A stretch of 64,000 nucleotides of DNA from Euglena gracilis (Eukaryota; Euglenida; Euglenophyceae; Euglenales). The position numbers and the translations under genes were made by a program. Positions 61,301-64,000 of this stretch are shown here, in pieces. Below the pieces are notes generated by a model. The model made no database searches. It was given only the letters and a program-made list of their open reading frames with translations, and was not told the DNA's origin. The first letter of the stretch is position 1. The number at the start of each line of letters is the position of its first letter. The stretch spans positions 43,548,437-43,612,436 of the forward strand of contig CP154956.1 of the NCBI GenBank assembly GCA_039621445.1, read 5' to 3'.

Positions 61301-63187
61301 CCCACATTGCCATATGGAGGAAACAAATGTCTTTCCCCCAAAACCCGCCCAAAATACCCCCCCCCCCCCAGTTTATTATTTGGACACCCAACGTTTGGGG
61401 GGGGGTTTCGCAGTTAAAATTGGCCGTAGTTAATTTTCTGTGCGATCGACGCCTTTTTTGCAATTATGCTGACCCAATTTCACCCAATTTAATGATTTTT
61501 TTGATGTTTCTGGTGATTTACCCCTGCTTTTCTTTGCCCCCATTGCAGTATGTCTGCAATACTTACATGTATCGCAGTAAGTGTGCAGCAAAGTCAAACT
61601 GCACACTTTAAGTTTATGCAGTTAAAGTCCACCTCGGGGGGTTAATTATTTCGGAGTTTACAAACTTTGCCAAGCTGGCACAGTGCTGTTTCCCACCTCC
61701 CCGCATTGTGCAGGTCATCAACTACGTTTTGCCCTTGGCGGACCCTAGCAAGCACTCCTTCCGGGTGGTCCACCTCGCGCTCCATGTCCTCAGCACGTGG
61801 TTCACCAAATACCCCCGCTCACCCCCACCGCCGCAGTCTCCATTTGCAGACCAAGTATTCCAGCATCCCGTGCCCCTTGGCAGGTTGTGGCTTGTGGTTG
61901 TGGTTCCGCTGGTCCTCGACCCAACCACCTCCTCCCCTTCCCCGGGTCTGTCCCTCCTCCCCCTCCATTCCCCCAAAGGCCCATCCCTCGGGCGCTGGTT
62001 CGCACGCGCCGAGGGTGGCGCCACCAGTCGCGGGCCGCGCTGCTGAATGACACCATTGCGACGGCGCTGCTGCCCTCGGCGGCGCCGTCAGCCGCTGCCA
62101 ACTGTCTACAAGGGATTCACCCGAGACCATGTTGCATGTATGCAGCACCTGAAGAGACCTCCCCTGGAACCTCATGAGGACAGATCAGCAAGCGCATTGC
62201 CTTTTTTTTGAGTATCGTCTGCTGGGACCCTCTTTTGCACAGGCAGCCTGTCCAACATTTTTTTTGCCTTTTCTCATCGCTTTTTTTTGTTGGTAGGAGA
62301 TGCCAACCTTTTTCATTATCCTTCTCATTAGGGGGGGTCTAGTTTTTGTATTTTTGCTGAAGATTGGCAGGGAGGGTGTTGTTATTTGGGGAGGTCTTTG
62401 GGGGGGGAGTTAGGCCGAAAGCTTAGGCCAATGCCAAGCAGGTACTGGAATGCGGCCGTCGCATGCTGCTCACCCCTCCCCTCTGCTGGCCCGACTCCAA
62501 CCTGGACCATCCTCCCCCCCACCCCAAAGCAGCCTCGGCCCCACGTGCCGTACCCCATGTTCTACCCGAACCGGCCGCCGCAGGACCCCCTGCCCCCCGC
62601 CGCCCCCACCGCCGCGCCCCGCAAGGACCAGGCCTCCCTCTTCACGAAGTTCTGGTCCTCCGGGGCGGAGAAGACTGCCCCGGAGGCGAAGGTCGTGGCA
62701 GCCTCGGCTCCTGCCGCCCCCCCTGCCAGAGCTGAATGCGGCATGCTGGGGGGTGGGAGGGGGCACATTTGGGGGGGGGGGGGGTTCATAGCAGGGGCAA
62801 CACTTTTCTTTGCCGGTCGCTCGGTTCTCATTTGTGGGTGTTGTGTGTTTTTTTTACCCAATTCCGTGGCTGTTTGGGTTTGCTGGCCCCTGTAGGTCGG
62901 CACGGCTCGGCACCATTAGCGGGGGGGGGGGGGGCGAGTTTTCTGACTCGGCCGGTTTCGCCCTGCCCCTCACCCAGCCCTGTGTCCGGCAGCCCCGGAG
63001 AAGCCGCCGTTCAAGCAAGAGGCGAGCACGTCCCGGGGCGAGGAGTCGGAGGACGAGTGGGGGCCCAACGGCGGCAGCAGCGCCGCGGCGTCGGTGCGGG
63101 GGCTGGACGCTGAGGGGTCCTCCGGCAGCGACCGCGACCTGGAGGACGACGGGGACTACAGCACGGAGGGGGAGGACCATGAGTTAG
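40498..63187 (+). CDS. TSC2: Tuberin-like (TSC2) gene, N-terminal solenoid and linker, 37 exons traced
   Basis: About 1,700 codons in 37 GT-AG exons, almost all joining in phase. Blocks match tuberin in order: LWRAVQDMV (exon 2), LLLLDKMV..HLLDIVTILC (6), KIQGAIFLLANACWG...YEVLLTSKKLIKTF (20), FERIHPADSGWLDQLAGLMQR (21), KVQAVRKASLQLLYNLLVNRF (22), and LPLADPSKHSFRVV..ALHVLSTWF (34). In animals and fungi tuberin partners hamartin and acts as GAP for Rheb, restraining TORC1. The window holds the HEAT-type solenoid and an acidic Ser-rich linker; the GAP domain would be beyond 64 kb. Exons 7-14 form a Pro/Ala/Ser-rich insert that makes the protein longer than animal tuberin. Introns carry several transposons. 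Confidence 0.85.
40934..41079 (+). CDS. TSC2: Tuberin-like exon 2
   Basis: CAG acceptor at 40931-40933, donor GTGTGG. Encodes LNSIAEPLWRAVQDMVALS and LEAALKVMQAIILQ, matching the A..LW.AV.D block near the tuberin N-terminus. Phase 2 in, phase 1 out. Confidence 0.75.
41350..41462 (+). CDS. TSC2: Tuberin-like exon 3
   Basis: Acceptor CAAG after a C-rich tract. Encodes EFFDLLRHMEYTERRRALMP, a tuberin-like helix pair. Donor GTCTGT is non-ideal. Phase joins exon 2 exactly. Confidence 0.65.
41949..42103 (+). CDS. TSC2: Tuberin-like exon 4
   Basis: Follows a long C tract. Encodes CHVWVDNVPVERPRPSPQ and MLLAMGRLQEAVEHRHVIFD. The 5' limit is uncertain by a few bases. Donor GTGTGG, phase 2 out. Confidence 0.65.
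43128..43251 (+). CDS. TSC2: Tuberin-like exon 5
   Basis: Pyrimidine tract plus CACAG acceptor, donor GTTTGC. Encodes LRAITQMIALHVKQTVNV and SRTSKTYYFGVK. Joins exon 4 in phase. Confidence 0.8.
43463..43586 (+). CDS. TSC2: Tuberin-like exon 6
   Basis: CACAG acceptor, donor GTCCCG. Encodes SGLLLLDKMVAQNV and HLLDIVTILCLTVRM, a close positional match to the tuberin block containing L-D-A-V...L-F-I-V-T-L-C. Confidence 0.8.
43755..43810 (+). CDS. TSC2: Tuberin-like exon 7
   Basis: Short exon, CACAG acceptor and GTGCCT donor, encoding GSILVPEAESPEKAAPSVE in exact phase with exon 6. Confidence 0.6.
44335..44967. mobile_element. Tc1/mariner-like non-autonomous element in tuberin-like intron 7
   Basis: 633 bp with inverted ends CAGTGYGGCTAAAAATTAYGG (24 bases, two mismatches), flanked by TA at 44333-44334 and 44968-44969. 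Just inside both ends are AAAAAATTACG and TTTTGGCAAAATTT subrepeats. The centre (44520-44885) has two short coding-like stretches (one reads VLDAGRPFFKELAEHIPLKK) that match neither tuberin nor a transposase I recognise; they may be captured sequence. Confidence 0.9.
44970..46690. other. Rest of tuberin-like intron 7
   Basis: T-rich, with many AATTTYCGCAATTTTTCTGC words (45050-45130, 45590-45660) in both orientations, resembling the interior subrepeats of the 44335-44967 element. No gene seen. Confidence 0.5.
46693..46758 (+). other. Possible additional tuberin-like exon
   Basis: After a T-rich tract and CAG, one frame reads LQLLQAINSISKLGS followed by APEF and a GTATTT donor. It looks like solenoid sequence, but its splice phase does not fit exons 7 and 8 as drawn. 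Confidence 0.3.
47024..47176 (+). CDS. TSC2: Tuberin-like exon 8
   Basis: C13 tract plus GGCAG acceptor, GTACTG donor. Encodes HLSAAVRAAAVAALGTAAL and DAPELEQ, 51 codons, phase 0 both ends. Confidence 0.75.
47550..47626 (+). CDS. TSC2: Tuberin-like exon 9
   Basis: CTGCAG acceptor, GTGTGC donor. Encodes GYASLHSADSTPTNSPRGDG, a Ser/Pro-rich linker; ends in phase 2. Confidence 0.6.
47815..47895 (+). CDS. TSC2: Tuberin-like exon 10
   Basis: C/T-rich tract and CCCAG acceptor, GTGTGC donor. Encodes ASDSLGRMVAAGEGGLLEG. Phase 2 to phase 2. Confidence 0.6.
48727..48847 (+). CDS. TSC2: Tuberin-like exon 11
   Basis: CCCCAG acceptor, GTCGGC donor. Encodes GDAPGSLPLRSMDDLTAV and SLGRSVSSAAVAAVSPVE. 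Joins exon 10 in phase. Confidence 0.7.
48848..49747. other. Tuberin-like intron 11 with repeat unit and (GTAT)n
   Basis: Contains a GTGCCTGCC/GGCGCCAAAGGCGCC repeat unit (48975-49125) and the microsatellite described separately. Confidence 0.6.
49192..49706. repeat. (GTT)n and long (GTAT)n microsatellite
   Basis: (TTG)n at 49217-49243, then about 450 bp of GTAT units with occasional GTGT and ATAT variants. The frames reading CMYVCMYV or IHTYIHTY are artefacts. Confidence 0.97.
49748..49934 (+). CDS. TSC2: Tuberin-like exon 12
   Basis: ACCAG acceptor. Encodes AFPDSPGTACLHAAPSSG and GEGLASDLVEVAQCSRGL. The best phase-compatible donor is GTTTGG at 49935, which lies within the target duplication of the hAT element starting at 49942. 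Other donors further left are possible. Confidence 0.55.
50140..50720 (+). pseudogene. hAT transposase N-terminal part, BED-type zinc finger
   Basis: Plus-strand segments give a basic leader (QVTKQRRIWKCGGKMT), then MWCTACHTPVNYAESSYAVG followed by HLASATHKKKV, a C-x2-C...H-x5-H BED-like finger, and finally FLQAGISVNKLDHVF. That last stretch matches the conserved A-G-I-...K-L-D block just before the hAT core. Stops and an intron-like gap separate the pieces. Confidence 0.65.
50720..51475 (-). pseudogene. hAT transposase core (DUF659-like), inverted relative to flanking parts
   Basis: On the minus strand the frames read KRMWVATDEWTDIQQG (the W-x-x-T-D-x-W-T-D block with the first catalytic Asp), then HWIPCTSHLLNNIAKSV (C-x-x-H), then LSVLDPRNIQQRYPSWEAYK. 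This is the expected order within the core. One frame change at 51020-51023 joins them. The core breaks off at 50720, exactly where the plus-strand N-terminal part also ends. Confidence 0.75.
51615..51931 (+). pseudogene. hAT transposase C-terminal dimerisation domain
   Basis: Plus strand: ALDTHHVSTLKDIAQFW in one frame, then PLAEAVAPFVWFPVMSAAVE and RSFSLSGLVDAKNRQ, the A-x-x-E-R-x-F-S-x-x-G hAT dimerisation motif, ending at 51931. Confidence 0.75.
52656..52843 (+). CDS. TSC2: Tuberin-like exon 13
   Basis: CTGCCAG acceptor, GTGAGA donor. Encodes CFEAPPCPDSETLASLPTP, then WSPLKGSGPAWPRFPGW, then an Ala/Gly run. Reading on to a stop at 52987 is the alternative if the donor is not used. Confidence 0.6.
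52926..53011 (+). CDS. TSC2: Tuberin-like exon 14
   Basis: CGGCAG acceptor, GTCTTT donor. Encodes an Arg-rich segment (VALRRRAPLRQRRG) in phase with exons 13 and 15. Composition alone would not prove it coding. Confidence 0.45.
53753..53867 (+). CDS. TSC2: Tuberin-like exon 15
   Basis: TTTTCAG acceptor, GTAGGG donor. Encodes SKEKVMLTNQSRAVLTNL and LNSDLQRGFDY, comparable to the tuberin W-K-L-M-R-N-L-L block. Confidence 0.65.
53993..54008 (+). CDS. TSC2: Tuberin-like micro-exon 16 (tentative)
   Basis: CTGGCAG acceptor and GTGGTG donor bound 16 bases encoding MASLK. Proposed because it restores phase between exons 15 and 17. Confidence 0.3.
54109..54228 (+). CDS. TSC2: Tuberin-like exon 17
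   Basis: Encodes FRPSVVYVLCALLIQGTADS and LETCETDTQKTQEWEE, aligning with the tuberin S-A-I-Y-x-M-C-x-L-M block. Start could instead be 54125 (CCCAG). Donor GTGCGG. Confidence 0.6.
54359..54432. repeat. (GT)n microsatellite in tuberin-like intron 17
   Basis: Two GT tracts separated by a short GC-rich spacer. Confidence 0.9.
54478..54617 (+). CDS. TSC2: Tuberin-like exon 18
   Basis: ATCCCAG acceptor in phase, GTTGGT donor. Encodes MARARLGSGEDARTTNYERD and VMEHVLSMHAQHVQNLQFYL. Confidence 0.75.
54700..54777 (+). CDS. TSC2: Tuberin-like exon 19
   Basis: TTCTCAG acceptor. Encodes VENQSWPILIKNVPTFHDI. Donor GTCCAT keeps phase 0; GTTTCT at 54764 is the alternative. Confidence 0.6.
55113..55387 (+). 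CDS. TSC2: Tuberin-like exon 20
   Basis: CCCCCAG acceptor, GTTGGC donor. Encodes HLMKIQGAIFLLANACWGKE and VTYEVLLTSKKLIKTFSSRL, the clearest N-terminal tuberin match (R/Q-G-A-x-F-x-x-x-x-A-x-W-G...Y-E-x-x-L-x-x-x-x-L-I-K). Confidence 0.88.
55398..55770. repeat. Long inverted repeat filling tuberin-like intron 20
   Basis: Arms of about 185 bases, 55398-55583 and about 55587-55770, are near-perfect reverse complements (shared words include CAAACCTCCTGAGACATAAA and CCGTGAGTGTTTGCGGTCGG on opposite strands). The loop is only a few bases near ATGCATGCAATATTTCATCG. The intron is 55388-55796, so the hairpin is nearly the whole intron. Confidence 0.9.
55797..56201 (+). CDS. TSC2: Tuberin-like exon 21
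   Basis: CACAG acceptor, GTAACT donor, in phase with exon 20. Encodes VQYRHFSIHFHIPNKQRKEA, VREIAELVYGYYVAGQF and FERIHPADSGWLDQLAGLMQ, the I-H-P-A-x-x-G-W-x-x-x-L-x-x-L-M signature of tuberin. Confidence 0.88.
56314..56417 (+). CDS. TSC2: Tuberin-like exon 22
   Basis: TTCCCAG acceptor, GTCCCC donor. Encodes RSDKVQAVRKASLQLLYNLL and VNRFPYFASKP, matching the tuberin V-R-I-K-V-L-D-V-L...L-I-N-R block. Confidence 0.82.
56599..56693 (+). CDS. TSC2: Tuberin-like exon 23
   Basis: TTTACAG acceptor, GTGGAA donor. Encodes SEILDAGLLPFLRTMYQEPD in phase with its neighbours. Confidence 0.65.
56960..57082 (+). CDS. TSC2: Tuberin-like exon 24
   Basis: GCACAG acceptor, GTCGCG donor. 41 codons: LYLSPEMFQRVIENLHAVI and GETTYRSLVGQLIKLFQ. 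Confidence 0.78.
57159..57226. repeat. Degenerate (GT)n tract in tuberin-like intron 24
   Basis: GTGTGTGCGTGCGTGCGTG-type sequence, continuing loosely to about 57370. Confidence 0.8.
57443..57530 (+). CDS. TSC2: Tuberin-like exon 25
   Basis: CCCTCAG acceptor, GTTGAA donor. Encodes PAIVVFRELIQLTGHQSQSQ, matching the R-V-Y-E-M-L-V-x-H-I-x-L helix of tuberin. Confidence 0.78.
57963..58009 (+). CDS. TSC2: Tuberin-like exon 26
   Basis: CTCGCAG acceptor, GTGTTC donor, in phase. Encodes YTALSQLQADADYHI. The upstream in-frame sequence FSPVANARLAV also resembles tuberin, so the exon may begin earlier (about 57890). Confidence 0.6.
58276..58412. repeat. (GT)n then (GGGT)n microsatellite
   Basis: About 110 bp of GT with one GGTG break, followed by seven GGGT units. 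Confidence 0.97.
58593..58812 (+). CDS. TSC2: Tuberin-like exon 27
   Basis: GCCAG acceptor with no other AG in the preceding ~65 bases. Encodes CAERELERDAPEGPSAEG, an acidic/Pro linker, then VCSLPVAELVEKLLGK, comparable to the V-P-Y-S-L-L-F-x-x-L-L block of tuberin. Donor GTCCGA. Confidence 0.65.
59124..59171 (+). CDS. TSC2: Tuberin-like exon 28
   Basis: CCAG acceptor, consensus donor GTGAGT. Encodes DALRTCCNPYLWRELE in phase both sides. Confidence 0.65.
59448..59704 (+). CDS. TSC2: Tuberin-like exon 29
   Basis: CGGAG acceptor, GTAACG donor. Encodes HYLSSHYLLAAVPISVLCLG, then LHHAMGSREDFFFLLQSP and LQLLMFLLRQPG, matching the L-H-L-A-V-V-P-V-L block of tuberin. Confidence 0.78.
59871..59959 (+). 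CDS. TSC2: Tuberin-like exon 30
   Basis: AAACAG acceptor, GTGGGG donor, phase 0 to 2. Encodes VVSRIERAQAQTIFVQEPQ. Composition is less distinctive than its neighbours. Confidence 0.5.
60002..60212 (+). CDS. TSC2: Tuberin-like exon 31
   Basis: CCTGCAG acceptor, GTGGGT donor. Encodes LIGYRQEMTEQDIAAIMSML and DSLETAISFFDLMSLAQLEF. Confidence 0.78.
60507..60674 (+). CDS. TSC2: Tuberin-like exon 32
   Basis: TTGCAG acceptor, GTGGAG donor, 56 codons. Encodes DIMDFVMAPHGLDAFTRLEE and LLETLWLMVHYSPYLADG. Confidence 0.72.
60731..61110. repeat. Interspersed repeat family, copy B (intron of tuberin-like gene)
   Basis: Same block order as 33147-33610: GGTTCGATATAAGGAG, TACGGGGTTTAGGTGG, CTGGACTGGAG, CCTGCCAAGAGG, CGAAGCGCCGG, AATCGGTCACCCAGTCCGCG, GTTTAGGTG and CGAAGCCTGGG. 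It lies between tuberin-like exons 32 and 33. Confidence 0.8.
61188..61265 (+). CDS. TSC2: Tuberin-like exon 33
   Basis: AAAAAG acceptor (weak), GTGTGT donor, 26 codons: KHEEDPTLQAMARWTESNP and RWRVVEK. Confidence 0.65.
61714..61854 (+). CDS. TSC2: Tuberin-like exon 34
   Basis: TTGTGCAG acceptor. Encodes VINYVLPLADPSKHSFRVVH and LALHVLSTWFTKYP, the strongest single match to tuberin (x-L-P-x-x-x-P-S-K...H-V-x-x-x-W-F). Donor GTATTC keeps phase 0. Confidence 0.88.
62028..62103 (+). CDS. TSC2: Tuberin-like exon 35
   Basis: ACCAG acceptor. Encodes SRAALLNDTIATALLPS. An earlier acceptor at 61977 with an alternative exon 34 donor is possible. The 3' end is unclear and its phase does not fit exon 36 as drawn. 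Confidence 0.5.
62530..62752 (+). CDS. TSC2: Tuberin-like exon 36
   Basis: CAAAG acceptor after a C-rich tract, GTGGGA donor. Encodes HVPYPMFYPNRPPQDPLPP, then DQASLFTKFWSSGAEKT, a Pro/Ala-rich linker. Phase 1 out. Confidence 0.6.
62993..63187 (+). CDS. TSC2: Tuberin-like exon 37 (last traced)
   Basis: CGGCAG acceptor, GTGGGG donor. Encodes PEKPPFKQEASTSRGEESED, then acidic Ser/Asp-rich sequence (SGSDRDLEDDGDYSTEGEDH). This fits the linker before the GAP domain. The gene must continue right of the window. Confidence 0.68.
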   Translation, partial: PRRSRRSSKRRARPGARSRRTSGGPTAAAAPRRRCGGWTLRGPPAATATWRTTGTTARRGRTMS

Positions 63188-63701
63188 GTGGGGCTCCCCT
63201 GGCCTGCAGCGGGACCCTGGTCACCTCACTGCTGCCCACACATAACCCCCCTCCAATATCGCCTCACTCCAAATCTGTGACACAAACAAAAAAACTCCCT
63301 GGCAGTTTGGTGACCTCAGGGGTGGGTGGGTGGGTGGGTGGGTGCGGGCTGAACACCCTCTCTGCGGAGGGGATTGGGCCGAGAGGGCCCAATCCTTCTT
63401 CTGCCTCTGTAATGTGCGAAGTGCTGAAAGTTTTTTAAGCCCCCAAATTGACCCCCCTCCCCCGGAAAGTGGGGAAAAGTCCCCCCAAGGTTCGTAGGTG
63501 GCGCCTACCTTTGCTTTGACAACGAAATCTTTATGGGTGGGTCGCTGGACGGAGCGTGACTTCGACAGGAAATATTTTAGGGATAGGGTCAGGGTTGGGA
63601 TTGGCGTAACAAAAAGGGCATTTTTTTAGGGACCAAGTTAAGCCAGAAGTCAGGGTCCCTTTTTTGGTGGTGGGAGGTCATGGGAGGTAGGTTCGTGGGA
63701 G

Positions 63702-63772
63702 GTTGGGTCGTGGCCGGCCGCGGCCCAACCAAAAAAAGAATTTGGTTGGGTCGTGGCCGGCCGTGGCCCAAC
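63702..63772. repeat. Tandem TTGGGTCGTGGCCGGCC repeat
   Basis: Two direct copies of TTGGGTCGTGGCCGGCCG.GG and CCCAACCA, separated by an A-rich spacer. Each unit is partly palindromic (GGCCGGCC). Confidence 0.8.
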
Positions 63773-63807
63773 CAGGGGCAAAATTTGGTCCCTTTGAAAG
63801 TTCCCTG

Positions 63808-63883
63808 ATTGGGCCAGAGCCCGCCACAGCCCTAACCAAAAAAAATTTTTTTTGGTTAGGGCTGTGGCGGGCTCTGGCCCAAT
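63808..63883. repeat. Perfect 76-bp palindrome
   Basis: 38-base arms with no spacer: TTGGGCCAGAGCCCGCCAC to A8, then T8 to GTGGCGGGCTCTGGCCCAA. No mismatch seen. The flanking CCAACC and GGCCGG words resemble the tandem repeat just upstream. Confidence 0.92.
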
Positions 63884-64000
63884 TGGTTGGGCAACCGCCA
63901 GCCGCGGCCGGCCACGGTCCCAGCCAAACTGCAAACAATGGTCACAAAGATTTTATGAGGTTATTTGAAGGAGTACAGTTAGGGTCAGGATTCTCATGCA

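Overview
This is a stretch of nuclear DNA from an intron-rich, repeat-laden eukaryote, most likely a protist or alga. The evidence is a multi-exon gene with GT-AG introns, a chromodomain Ty3/gypsy element, several hAT and Tc1/mariner-type DNA transposons, non-LTR reverse-transcriptase remnants, long microsatellites and unusually many G/C homopolymer runs. The lineage cannot be fixed from the sequence. The host gene is a tuberin (TSC2) relative, a family absent from land plants. There are no bacterial operons, CRISPR arrays or convincing tRNA/rRNA genes.

Layout. 1-5390: 3' part of a plus-strand Ty3/gypsy chromovirus (protease end, RT, RNase H, integrase, chromodomain, probable 3' LTR), with one frameshift near 620-632. 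About 5400-9310, minus strand: an unusual retroelement-like unit with a Pro/Gln-rich Gag-like ORF, followed by reading frames carrying four 2A-type ribosome-skipping motifs (two canonical, two variant). 9321-10506, minus: N-terminal half of a decayed non-LTR reverse transcriptase. 10870-13123: non-autonomous hAT-like element with TTAATCG repeats. 14454-18242: complete hAT element with a perfect 8-bp target duplication, interrupted transposase segments and a nested MITE. 18506-19163, minus: C-terminal part of a non-LTR RT protein. 19.2-34.6 kb: mostly non-coding repeats, a second poly-C MITE copy, a deleted Tc1/mariner copy (26276-26997) and a microsatellite block (28288-28815). 34670-35037: last exons of a RING-finger gene. 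37.4-38.4 kb: exons of an unidentified probable membrane protein.

From about 40.5 kb to the right edge the plus strand carries a TSC2/tuberin-like gene. I traced 37 exons, almost all with consistent splice phase, covering the N-terminal alpha-solenoid and an acidic Ser-rich linker. The C-terminal Rap/Ran-GAP domain would lie beyond 64 kb. Introns of this gene hold a Tc1-type MITE (44335-44967), a 2.5-kb hAT element whose middle third is inverted (49942-52484), a long (GTAT)n tract, an intron made almost wholly of one long hairpin (55398-55770), (GT)n tracts and an interspersed repeat also found at 33.1 kb.

The items most worth following up are the four-2A retroelement, the internally inverted hAT element, the TA-flanked MITE families with poly-C ends, and the hairpin intron.
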